Assembly (NCBI GenBank): GCA_002748065.1
Contig: PDRJ01000036.1
Coordinates: 1-54,994 of the forward strand
Length of the DNA stretch: 54,994 nt
Direction of reading: 5' to 3'
Source of the DNA: Bacteroidota bacterium
GTDB taxonomy: Bacteria; Bacteroidota; Bacteroidia; Bacteroidales; BM520
Each line of letters opens with the position of its first letter. The stretch's first letter is position 1. The position numbers were made by a program, and so were the translations under genes. This document shows, piece after piece, positions 33,740 to 41,822 of this stretch. Below the pieces are notes generated by a model. That model had not been told where the DNA came from. It saw only the letters and a program-made list of their open reading frames with translations, and did no database searches.

Positions 33740-34255
33740 CTACAACCGAGGCTTTACAAAAATGGGGGTTACCACGGTATTGCTCTCGTGCAGCGCACGG
33801 TCTCTAATGTATATTTCGTAACGGAAGGTGTCGTGATCATGTTGCGGATTGATAAACAGCGTATCCTCGATGAGGCCACTGATATTCTTATTCTTCCCCT
33901 GAGGGGTGAGATAGGGAAGCGTACCATGGAACACAAGAGTGTCTCCCTCCGCATTGACAAGCTGCTTCCACACACCCTCTTGCAACTCAAAATAGTCGAT
34001 AAAAAGATTGAAAGGGGGCGGCGGAAGGTTAGTCCCATCCACGCTCTTTTCTCCCAAATCGCCATCCCCATCGGTAAAAGAGAGGGTCAACACCCCCTTC
34101 TCTATGGTACTATCCGCCCCAAAAAGCATCGTAAAATCTTCAAATTCAATATGAGGTATAATAGGATAGGTAATCTTCTCTCGACAAGAGGGAAGCATCA
34201 AGGCCAAAAACCCCAAAGAGACAAGAACCCATGCCACATCTCGCTTCTTCATCAT
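33740..34255 (-). CDS. Small Bacteroidota lipoprotein with a DGDGDLG motif
   Basis: 171 residues, with a signal peptide and lipobox (LMLPSC, Cys24), so outer-membrane or periplasmic lipoprotein. A 'SFTDGDGDLGEKS' segment recalls the short Asp-rich loops common in Bacteroidota beta-sandwich lipoproteins. The rest alternates hydrophobic and polar residues like a beta-sandwich ('IDYFELQEGVWKQL', 'FRYEIYIRDRALHESN'). The family has no known role. It is on the same strand as the exosortase-family gene 85 bp downstream; whether it is part of that operon is uncertain. Confidence 0.7.
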   Translation of the reverse strand: MMKKRDVAWVLVSLGFLALMLPSCREKITYPIIPHIEFEDFTMLFGADSTIEKGVLTLSFTDGDGDLGEKSVDGTNLPPPPFNLFIDYFELQEGVWKQLVNAEGDTLVFHGTLPYLTPQGKNKNISGLIEDTLFINPQHDHDTFRYEIYIRDRALHESNTVVTPIFVKPRL

Positions 34256-34575
34256 ATATATCTAAAAAACATTAACTAGAGACTGTCTATAACGTCCGAC
34301 TTCTTCGTTACGCTTGTCTTCCAAATGATCATTTACCCTGGTAAACTCGCATTTTTCAGCCTTCGCAAGCCTTGAATTCAACCTTTCTACACAGACGCTG
34401 CTCAAAAACTATGGCGTTATGAACAGACACCACTTACCCTTTAAATCCGTCAATTCATGACGACTAACCACGACAATTTACATCCATCTTCGGCCCTTTT
34501 TAAACCGTCGATCGAAAATAAGGTATGTCAGGTACAAAAATAGTGTATCTTCGAATAAAATAACAACCTTTTTTC
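34256..34575. other. 320-bp intergenic region, possible short repeat or element remnant
   Basis: No gene was recognised. About 34280-34400 reads, on the minus strand, as a roughly 40-codon open stretch without a start and with charged composition; together with the block CTCAAAA...CGTTAT it looks like a degenerate intergenic repeat or mobile-element remnant, but no transposase motif or terminal inverted repeat is visible. TATCTTCG at 34546-34553, one base off TAnnTTTG, may be the promoter of the gene starting at 34576. Confidence 0.35.
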
Positions 34576-35289
34576 ATGGAGAGGAGACAAGACAGGCTGA
34601 TAGTGGTGGATTATCGGGTCGATAACGCGATTGCGTCCTCTTTGGCGGAGATGGGCGAGCTTGTTTTATTCCGCCACCCTTTGGAGGAGGGGGCGCTATC
34701 GGGGCATCCGGATACGGCTCTATTCTACGATGGGACCACCCTCATTATAGCACCCAACACACCCCGGGAAGTGGTCGCCGCTCTTCAGAAACACCACGTT
34801 GCCTACACCGTCGGGAAAAGGCCATCCACTGCAGGACATCCCCATCTGGCCGCATACAATGCCGCAGGAACAGGAACCCTATTGATCCACCACACCCCCT
34901 TCTCTGAGGAAACCATCCTTCAACACTATCGGGGTCAAGAGATTATTGACGTCACACAGGGGTATACACGTTGTAGCACCCTCCTTTTGGATTCGACACA
35001 CCTGATTACCTCCGATGAAGGGATTGCCACACGGTGCAGGAAGGCAGGGAAACAGGTGTGCACAGTACTCCCCCAGGAGATTGTATTACCCGGGCTCCCC
35101 TACGGCCTCTTCGGAGGTTGTTGTGGATTATCAGGAAAAACCGTACTGATCGCAGGCTCCTTGAAATACCTTGCAGAGGGCGAAAAAATACGACACTTCA
35201 TTGCAAATGCAGGATTTCAGATACGAGAGTTGAAAGAGGCTGTACCCCAAGATTTGGGAGGGATCTTCCTTTGGGGATCCCCCCTGTAA
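34576..35289 (+). CDS. DUF6873 family, predicted guanidino-modifying-enzyme (pentein) fold
   Basis: A 237-residue protein. 'HPDTALFYDGTTLIIAPN', 'GYTRCSTLLLDSTHLITSDEGIA' and 'LPGLPYGLFGGCCGLSG' match the pattern of DUF6873, assigned to the GME/pentein fold shared by arginine deiminases and agmatine deiminases. His in HPD and the Cys in GGCCG are candidates for the catalytic pair, but reaction and substrate are unknown. It has no signal peptide, so it is cytoplasmic. It stands alone between an intergenic region and dnaG. The family was recognised from memory of motifs. Confidence 0.7.
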   Translation: MERRQDRLIVVDYRVDNAIASSLAEMGELVLFRHPLEEGALSGHPDTALFYDGTTLIIAPNTPREVVAALQKHHVAYTVGKRPSTAGHPHLAAYNAAGTGTLLIHHTPFSEETILQHYRGQEIIDVTQGYTRCSTLLLDSTHLITSDEGIATRCRKAGKQVCTVLPQEIVLPGLPYGLFGGCCGLSGKTVLIAGSLKYLAEGEKIRHFIANAGFQIRELKEAVPQDLGGIFLWGSPL

Positions 35290-35343
35290 ACAGCAACGTT
35301 CATCCCTTCCTCCCGTGACACCGTTGTTTTTAATGAGGTTGTG

Positions 35344-35375
35344 TGTGCATTAAAAATTATCACGTACATTTGTCT
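35344..35375 (+). promoter_or_regulatory. dnaG promoter, copy of the PfkB-kinase promoter
   Basis: TACATTTG at 35365-35372 is the -7 box. The 32-base block matches 8317-8348 at 31 of 32 positions, including the arms of an imperfect dyad. The GTG start of dnaG lies 13 bases past the box. Confidence 0.65.
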
Positions 35376-35385
35376 ACCGTTTTTT

Positions 35386-37335
35386 GTGATAAAGCAAGAT
35401 AAAATACAGGAGATTATGGAGGCCACCCGCATCGAAGAGGTGGTAGGGGAGTTTGTATCGTTAAAAAAGCGAGGCGTAAACCTGTTGGGTCTCTGTCCCT
35501 TTCACAACGAAAAAACGCCCTCCTTTACCGTATCAGCGGCAAAGGGGATCTTCAAGTGTTTTGGCTGTGGGAAGGCCGGCAATGCGGTGGGATTCCTCAT
35601 GGAGCATGAACATTTCTCCTACCCCGAAGCCCTCAAATACCTGGCCAGGAAATACAACATCGAGGTGGAAGAGGAGGCCTTCTCAGAGGAGGAGAGGCAG
35701 TTTCAAGATGAGCGGGATGCGCTGATGACCGTATCACTTTTTGCACAGCGATACTACACCCGGTTGCTGCACGAATCCGACATGGGGAAGAGTGTGGGGT
35801 TAAGCTATTTTAAAGAACGGGGATTTCGTGGGGAGACCATTGAGAAATTTCAGTTGGGATACGCTTCCGAGGAGTGGAGCGCTTTTACGGAAGAGGCATT
35901 AGGCGAAGGTTATAAGCTCGAATATCTCGAGAAAACCGGGCTAACCATTCTCAAGGAACAGAAAAAATACGATCGGTTTCGCGGACGGGTGATGTTCCCT
36001 ATCCATAACCTCTCGGGAAAAATTATCGGTTTTGGGGGGCGTATTCTCTCTAACGATAAAAACAAGCCCAAGTACCTCAACAGCCCGGAGTCGGTTATCT
36101 ATAACAAAAGCAAGGTTCTTTACGGAATCTATTTTGCCCGTACGGAGATGGTTCGCCAGGACAACTGCTATTTGGTGGAGGGCTACACCGACGTTCTCTC
36201 GCTTCACCAGGCGGGAATCACCAATGTGGTAGCTTCTTCGGGAACCTCCCTCACCACCGATCAGATCAAGCTAATCAAACGTTACACTCCCAACATCACC
36301 ATCCTCTACGACGGCGATACCGCGGGGATCAAGGCCTCCTTCCGGGGAATTGATATGATTCTGGAGGAGGGAATGAACGTGCGCATCGTACTTTTCCCCG
36401 ATGGCGAAGATCCCGACAGCTACGCCCGAAGCCACCGTACTTCGGAACTTGAAGCATATATCACCCAAGAAGCGAAAGACTTCATCCTCTTCAAGACCGC
36501 GATTTTACAAAAGGATGCAGGGAATGATCCCATCCGCAAATCTGCCCTTATTCGTGATATCGTCACCTCCGTATCGCTGATTCCCGACCGTATCACCCGC
36601 TCGGTCTATGTAAAAGAGTGCTCCACCCTGCTTGATATTCCAGAGCAGACCTTAGTCACCGAGATCAACAAGCTCTACCGAAAGAAATTCACCGGGAAAT
36701 ATGGGAAAGGCATTCCGGATCCCGTAGAGCCCCCCAAGAGCCCCTCTCTCTTAAAGAAAGAGGAGGATATTCTTACCGTTGGAGAGGATCAGGAGCGAGC
36801 CCTCCTGCGGTTGCTCTTGCTCTTTCCCGAGACACAAATCACCCTTGCTCAGGAAGATCCGGAGGAGGAAGAGGGAGAACCGGAACAGATCGATGTGGCA
36901 AGTTTTATCTTAACAGAGATTGCCAACGATGAATTGAAGTTTGAGAATACCCTCTACCAAGCCATTTACGACTTGGTGTTGGAACGGCTGGAACAGGGGA
37001 TGTTCACTTCGGGAGAATACCTTATCAACTACACAGACCCGGCCATCAGCCAAGCAGTCATCGACATGATTACCACCCCTCATAACCTGAGTGAAAACTG
37101 GGCCAAAAACCAGATCTTTATCAAAAAAGAGGAAGATATCCTGGCAGAGGCCGTTCTACGGAGTATGTTATCTTTCAAATCCAGCAAAGTCAATCAAGAA
37201 CTCACACAGCTATTAAAAGCATTAAAAGAGACAACTGATGAGGAACAGAACCTGGCAATGATGGATCGTATCAAAGCACTTCAAGCCATACAAAAACGAA
37301 TTAATACCCGGCTGGGGCGGACACTAATCGGTTAG
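35386..37335 (+). CDS. dnaG: DNA primase
   Basis: The product is 650 codons including stop from a GTG at 35386; the longer frame from 35341 crosses the promoter. The CHC2 zinc ribbon has Cys37, His40, Cys58 and Cys61 ('CPFHNEKTPSF', 'CFGCGKAG'). The primase core ('FRGRVMFPIHNLSGKIIGFGGR') and the Toprim domain ('YLVEGYTDVLSLHQAG' with the Glu, 'ILYDGDTAGIKA' with the DxD) follow. The C-terminal 200 residues form the helicase-binding region, poorly conserved as usual. It makes RNA primers at the replication fork. The common rpsU-dnaG-rpoD order is not present here; dnaG is alone. Confidence 0.95.
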   Translation: MIKQDKIQEIMEATRIEEVVGEFVSLKKRGVNLLGLCPFHNEKTPSFTVSAAKGIFKCFGCGKAGNAVGFLMEHEHFSYPEALKYLARKYNIEVEEEAFSEEERQFQDERDALMTVSLFAQRYYTRLLHESDMGKSVGLSYFKERGFRGETIEKFQLGYASEEWSAFTEEALGEGYKLEYLEKTGLTILKEQKKYDRFRGRVMFPIHNLSGKIIGFGGRILSNDKNKPKYLNSPESVIYNKSKVLYGIYFARTEMVRQDNCYLVEGYTDVLSLHQAGITNVVASSGTSLTTDQIKLIKRYTPNITILYDGDTAGIKASFRGIDMILEEGMNVRIVLFPDGEDPDSYARSHRTSELEAYITQEAKDFILFKTAILQKDAGNDPIRKSALIRDIVTSVSLIPDRITRSVYVKECSTLLDIPEQTLVTEINKLYRKKFTGKYGKGIPDPVEPPKSPSLLKKEEDILTVGEDQERALLRLLLLFPETQITLAQEDPEEEEGEPEQIDVASFILTEIANDELKFENTLYQAIYDLVLERLEQGMFTSGEYLINYTDPAISQAVIDMITTPHNLSENWAKNQIFIKKEEDILAEAVLRSMLSFKSSKVNQELTQLLKALKETTDEEQNLAMMDRIKALQAIQKRINTRLGRTLIG

Positions 37336-37395
37336 CCAAAGGCCTTTCCCAATGGGGGATTCAGAGAAAAAAATCGATTTCTCAACTCTTTACCG

Positions 37396-37403
37396 TACCT
37401 TTG
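37396..37403 (+). promoter_or_regulatory. -7 box TACCTTTG of the DEAD-box helicase gene
   Basis: A perfect TAnnTTTG, which gives a long leader of nearly 100 nt before the ATG at 37505. Confidence 0.5.
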
Positions 37404-37418
37404 GCGCCTGAAAACCAA

Positions 37419-37467
37419 TGCGCGGAGAACCGCACAATAGCTATGGAAGAGGACTTCCATGCTTTTT
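37419..37467 (+). promoter_or_regulatory. Structured leader with attenuator-like hairpin ahead of the DEAD-box gene
   Basis: A first small hairpin has the stem GCGG/CCGC around 37423-37435. A second at 37439-37462 (ATGGAAG-AGGA-CTTCCAT, extended by AGC/GCT with one bulge) is followed by TTTTT. It looks like an intrinsic terminator or cold-sensitive fold inside the 5' untranslated region. Confidence 0.45.
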
Positions 37468-37504
37468 ACCCATCATCTAATCTTAAAAAGGATCGATAAC
37501 AATT

Positions 37505-39241
37505 ATGACAACATTTAACCAAACAGGCTTGAGCGAATCGATCCTGAAAACCGTGGAGGCATTGGGCTTTACACAGCCAACCCCCATCCAACAAGAGGTC
37601 ATCCCCTTTCTTTTACAAACTGACTGTGACCTTATTGGCTTGGCACAAACCGGAACGGGAAAGACCGCAGCTTTTGGATTGCCCATTATTGAAAAGTGCA
37701 ACCCTGAGGAGGCCATCATACAAGCTCTTATCCTCTCACCAACGCGGGAATTATGCATTCAGATCACCAAAGAGATGGAACGCTATGCCCAGGAAAACAG
37801 CATGCTTCGTATCATGGCCGTTTACGGCGGAGCGGGTATTGTTGGGCAGATGGATGAGTTGAAAAGGGGCGCACACATTGTGGTGGCCACCCCCGGACGA
37901 GCCCTTGACCTCATCAAACGAAAAGTACTAAAGGTAGAGTCCATACGTTACTTGGTGCTGGATGAAGCCGATGAGATGCTAAACATGGGGTTTAAGGAGG
38001 AGTTGGACGCCATCCTCTCGCACACCCCGGAAGAGAAGCAGACCCTTCTCTTCTCTGCCACCATGCCCAAAGAGGTGCAACGCATCGCCGATCACTATCT
38101 GAAAGAGCCGAAAGAGATCGCCGCAGGCGAAAAGAACCGCGGAGCTGAAAACGTATCCCATGAATTTTATATGGGGTTGGCTAAAAATCGCTACGAAATT
38201 CTGAAACGGGTGGTGGATGTGAATCCGGATATCTACGGAATCATCTTCTGTCGTACACGGCGCGAGACCAAAGAAGTGGCCGATAAATTGATGGCTGATG
38301 GCTATAATGCTGATGCTCTCCATGGCGACCTAACCCAATCGGCCCGCGAAACCGTGATGAAACATTTCCGTTCACGACACCTGCAGCTGCTAGTAGCCAC
38401 CGACGTGGCGGCTCGGGGGCTCGATGTGAACGACCTATCTCATGTGATCAACTACAACCTACCCGATGAAACGGAAGCCTACATCCATCGAAGTGGCAGA
38501 ACAGGGAGAGCTGGAAAAAAAGGGATCTCCATCACCCTTATACATACACGTGAAACACGCAAAATTCGGGAACTGGAAAAGATAACAGGGAAGAAATTTG
38601 TCAAAAAAATGATTCCCAATGGCGAAGAGATATGCGCCAAACAACTCTACAAACTCATTGACAGAATGGAAAAGGTGGAGGTGAATGAGGAGCGTATTGA
38701 GCCCTTTATGCCCACCATTTATAAAAAATTGGAATGGCTTGATAAAGAGCAACTGATCAAACATTTTGTCTCTGTGGAGTTCAACCGGTTTCTGGAGTAT
38801 TATAAAAACCGGGGAGACCTGAATGTGGCGGCCAAAAAGGAGAAGAACAGTGACCGGGAGAAGTTCCAAAAATCAGGGAAAAAGATCACTTTTGAGCGGT
38901 TTTTCATCAACCAGGGCAGTAAAAACGGACTTACCAAGCCCAAACTCATCGGATTAATCAATGACACCACGGAGAAACGCAATATTGAGATCGGAAAGAT
39001 TGACTTGATGAAGAACTTCAGCTTCTTTGAGATTGACCAGGACTTTTCCGAACTATTGCTAAAGAAATCCAATGGGGCTGTTTATCAGGGGGAGCCCTTG
39101 GTGGTGGAGAAATCCAAGCCGGATCAGTTGGCTCAGAAGAAAGAGCGCCGCAAAAAGGATGGTTATCACAAGAAAAAGGAGAAGAATGCCGCAAGGGCCA
39201 AGGCGAAAAGAAACACCAAAAAGCCCAAACGAAACCGATAA
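37505..39241 (+). CDS. DEAD-box RNA helicase with DbpA-type RNA-binding domain
   Basis: A 578-residue protein. The Q motif is 'GFTQPTPIQQEVIP', Walker A 'AQTGTGKT' near residue 50, then 'PTRELCIQ', 'LDEADEM', 'SAT' and in the second RecA domain 'DVAARGLDV' and 'HRSGRTGRAG'. A DbpA-like RNA-binding domain lies at about 460-540 ('KKITFERFFINQGSKNGL'), and the tail is a long Lys/Arg-rich stretch that probably binds RNA non-specifically. Such enzymes remodel RNA in ribosome assembly, cold adaptation and mRNA decay. Best match is the CsdA/DeaD group. It is monocistronic with a long structured leader. Confidence 0.92.
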   Translation: MTTFNQTGLSESILKTVEALGFTQPTPIQQEVIPFLLQTDCDLIGLAQTGTGKTAAFGLPIIEKCNPEEAIIQALILSPTRELCIQITKEMERYAQENSMLRIMAVYGGAGIVGQMDELKRGAHIVVATPGRALDLIKRKVLKVESIRYLVLDEADEMLNMGFKEELDAILSHTPEEKQTLLFSATMPKEVQRIADHYLKEPKEIAAGEKNRGAENVSHEFYMGLAKNRYEILKRVVDVNPDIYGIIFCRTRRETKEVADKLMADGYNADALHGDLTQSARETVMKHFRSRHLQLLVATDVAARGLDVNDLSHVINYNLPDETEAYIHRSGRTGRAGKKGISITLIHTRETRKIRELEKITGKKFVKKMIPNGEEICAKQLYKLIDRMEKVEVNEERIEPFMPTIYKKLEWLDKEQLIKHFVSVEFNRFLEYYKNRGDLNVAAKKEKNSDREKFQKSGKKITFERFFINQGSKNGLTKPKLIGLINDTTEKRNIEIGKIDLMKNFSFFEIDQDFSELLLKKSNGAVYQGEPLVVEKSKPDQLAQKKERRKKDGYHKKKEKNAARAKAKRNTKKPKRNR

Positions 39242-39377
39242 CGTAACGATTGAGGCATTATCTTCTGCAGAAGTTACGGACGATGAGTGATGAATAAAAA
39301 AAGATCGGAGGCGGAAGTCCAACGCAACTTGTAACCGTGAAGAACCACTAATATACCTCCTCGGGAAAGGGGGAAAT

Positions 39378-40496
39378 TTACCCTTCTATCTTCCTTAGGA
39401 GTTCGTCGTATCCCTTCAGTTCCAACTCACCGATCAGTTGTTTGATCTCCTTTTGGAGCGTTTCATTCACCGGTATACCGCTTTTCTCCCTTTCAAGCGC
39501 AACAAGGTACTCTTTCTCCCCTGCGGTAAAGATACGTTCAGAGCCGGGAGCCACTTTGCTCTCTCTCAGCCCACGAAGGATATCACCGGTGCTCTTTTTA
39601 AACTCCTCCAGGTCGGTAAAGGAGGCAATGTTAATGGCCATAAAGAAGTGTCCTAAATTATACGGCACCTTCTTCCCGTCACGCATTCCGGTAAGCATCT
39701 GAAGGAAGGCTCCTCCCTGAAGAGCAGCAGAAAGAATCTCCACCACGGTAGCATATCCATACCCTTTGTAGCCCCCGTTATCCTCTCCTACTCCCCCAAG
39801 GGGTGCCAGAGCTGCCGCACCCCGGGAAAAAGCTTCCACAATCTCTTGAGAACGGGTGAGCGTCTTGCCATCATGGCCTATGACCACGCCATCGGGAATG
39901 TCCTTCCCCTGCCGGGCATAATATTCGATCTTACCCCGCTGTATCACCGAAGTGGCACAGTCAAGAAAAAAGGGGAACGCCTCATCGGAAGGCATCACAA
40001 AGGAGAGAGGGTTGGTTCCCAGCATGTTTTCCACCCCAAAGGTAGGGGCAATGGAGGGTCGCGCATTGGTTCCCGAGATGCCGATCATCCCCTGCTGCTC
40101 CGCCATCAATCCATAGTATCCGGCAATACCATAGTGGGACGAGTTCCGCACAGCCACCATCCCCAGCCCGTAGATCCTGGCCTTATCGATGGCCATCTGC
40201 ATGGCTCTTTGGGCAATCACATGCCCCATCCCGTCATGTCCATCAAGCACGGCCGTAGCAGGCCCCTCTTTCACAACCTCAATGTGGGTGATCGGGTTTA
40301 AAATACCCTCCTTAATACGATTATAATAGATGGGCACTAACCTGTTGATACCGTGAGAGTCGATTCCTCTCTTATCTGCGGCAATAAGGACCTCCGCACA
40401 CATCTTAGCCTCCTCTTTCGGCACACCGGCGCCCGCAAAAACATCGGTGGTGAAGCGTTGTAATGTTTCACTATCTACATATAGGGTCTTTTTCAT
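39378..40496 (-). CDS. Malate/L-lactate dehydrogenase family (Ldh_2) oxidoreductase
   Basis: A 372-residue NAD(P)-dependent enzyme of the MDH2/LDH2 family, unrelated to Rossmann-fold lactate dehydrogenases. Landmarks are 'AADKRGIDSHGINRL' with the catalytic His, 'GHVIAQRAMQMAIDKA', 'VRNSSHYGIAGYYGLMA', 'GTNARPSIAPTFG' and 'MLGTNPLSF'. Members act on malate, lactate, ureidoglycolate, sulfolactate or similar 2-hydroxy acids; the substrate here is unknown. It is the last gene of the leftward group with SpmAB and acyl-ACP thioesterase, after an 87-bp gap that contains two direct repeats. Confidence 0.88.
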   Translation of the reverse strand: MKKTLYVDSETLQRFTTDVFAGAGVPKEEAKMCAEVLIAADKRGIDSHGINRLVPIYYNRIKEGILNPITHIEVVKEGPATAVLDGHDGMGHVIAQRAMQMAIDKARIYGLGMVAVRNSSHYGIAGYYGLMAEQQGMIGISGTNARPSIAPTFGVENMLGTNPLSFVMPSDEAFPFFLDCATSVIQRGKIEYYARQGKDIPDGVVIGHDGKTLTRSQEIVEAFSRGAAALAPLGGVGEDNGGYKGYGYATVVEILSAALQGGAFLQMLTGMRDGKKVPYNLGHFFMAINIASFTDLEEFKKSTGDILRGLRESKVAPGSERIFTAGEKEYLVALEREKSGIPVNETLQKEIKQLIGELELKGYDELLRKIEG

Positions 40497-40519
40497 CGGT
40501 TTATCTTTTTATCCTATCG

Positions 40520-40557
40520 TCAACACAATTTCATTTTCATTTCATCAACACAATTTC
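40520..40557. promoter_or_regulatory. 13-bp direct repeat, 25-bp period, upstream of the Ldh-family gene
   Basis: TCAACACAATTTC occurs at 40520-40532 and exactly again at 40545-40557. They lie 24 and 49 bases before the start at 40496. They could be tandem operator sites; no TAnnTTTG was found beside them. Confidence 0.4.
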
Positions 40558-40583
40558 TTCTCAGCGATCACACACAGAATCCA

Positions 40584-41816
40584 TCAACCAAAGAAGAGAT
40601 ATGCCATGAATATGGCGGCGATAATGCCCGCAAGATCAGCCACCAGGCCACACCATACCGCATGACGTGTTTTACGGATTCCCACGGAGCCAAAATAGAC
40701 CGCAATAATGTAAAAGGTGGTATCCGTTGCCCCTTGAAAGGTGCAGGCAAGGCGCCCTGCAAAGGAGTCCACGCCATAGGTCGTCATGGTTTCTATCATC
40801 ATCCCCCTGGCACCACTGCCACTTAGGGGCTTCATCAATGCAGTGGGCAAGGCATCCACAAAAGCGCTATCAACACCCAAGTGAGAAAAGCACCACGCCA
40901 TGCCGTGCACCAGGTAATCCAAGGCTCCGGAGGCACGGAATACGCCAATGGCCACAAGAATCGCCACCAAATAGGGAATAATCTTTACAGCCACGGTAAA
41001 CCCCTCCTTTGCCCCCTCAATAAAGGCCTCATACACATTGACTCGGTTTTTTACTCCCAAAAGAATAAATAGCATGATGATGCCGAAAAGGATCACGTTG
41101 CTCACAACCGAAGAGAGGGTGCCCAGTTGCTTCTGGGGGAGCGTAGTGAAGAGCCAGATCATGGCCGCAACAAAGAGGGTAAAGCCTCCCAGGTAGAAGA
41201 AAACCTCCTTTTTTAACAGATTGATCTTCTGCACCAAAGAAACAGTAAGAATCCCCACTAGTGTGGAGATGAAGGTTGAGATCAAGATGGGCAAAAAGAT
41301 ATCTGCAGGGTCGGCAGCCTTCAGTTGAGCTCGGTAAACCATCACACTGATGGGAATCAGGGTAAGCCCTGAGGTGTTCAACACAAGGAACATAATCATG
41401 GCGTTAGAGGCACTATCCTTGGTTTTATTCAGGGCTTGCATCTGAGACATGGCCTTAAGCCCCATGGGTGTTGCGGCGTTGTCCAAACCCAGCATATTCG
41501 CCGCCACATTCATCATAATGGAGCCCTGCACGGGATGGTTCTCCGGGATTTCAGGAAAGAAACGCCGGAACAGGGGATTCACAGCGCGGGCAATAAGATC
41601 TACCATACCTCCCCGCTCTCCCACTTTCATCAGTCCCAACCAGAGGGTCATCACTCCGGTTAGCCCCAAAGAGAGTTTAAAACCCGACTCCGCCATGTCG
41701 AAGGTAGCCTGTACCATCTCCGGAAAGATCGCCATATCCCCGAAGAAGAGCAGTTTTATCAAAGCGATCACAAAGGCAATGACAAAGAAGGCTACCCATA
41801 TTACATTTAAGGCCAT
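40584..41816 (-). CDS. SpmA-SpmB fusion, nucleoside-recognition (Gate) membrane protein
   Basis: A 410-residue polytopic protein in which the SpmA-like half (about 1-200, 'NMLGLDNAATPMGLKAM') and the SpmB-like half (about 215-410, 'RASGALDYL', 'PTALMKPLSGSGARGMM', 'CTFQGATDTTFYIIAVYFGSVG') are joined. The Gate domain resembles nucleoside transporters. In spore formers, SpmA and SpmB are separate and act in spore core dehydration, whereas this bacterium shows no other spore genes. Transport of an unknown solute is inferred. It follows the thioesterase gene by 6 bp and probably shares its promoter. Confidence 0.85.
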   Translation of the reverse strand: MALNVIWVAFFVIAFVIALIKLLFFGDMAIFPEMVQATFDMAESGFKLSLGLTGVMTLWLGLMKVGERGGMVDLIARAVNPLFRRFFPEIPENHPVQGSIMMNVAANMLGLDNAATPMGLKAMSQMQALNKTKDSASNAMIMFLVLNTSGLTLIPISVMVYRAQLKAADPADIFLPILISTFISTLVGILTVSLVQKINLLKKEVFFYLGGFTLFVAAMIWLFTTLPQKQLGTLSSVVSNVILFGIIMLFILLGVKNRVNVYEAFIEGAKEGFTVAVKIIPYLVAILVAIGVFRASGALDYLVHGMAWCFSHLGVDSAFVDALPTALMKPLSGSGARGMMIETMTTYGVDSFAGRLACTFQGATDTTFYIIAVYFGSVGIRKTRHAVWCGLVADLAGIIAAIFMAYLFFG

Positions 41817-41822
41817 AAGAAT

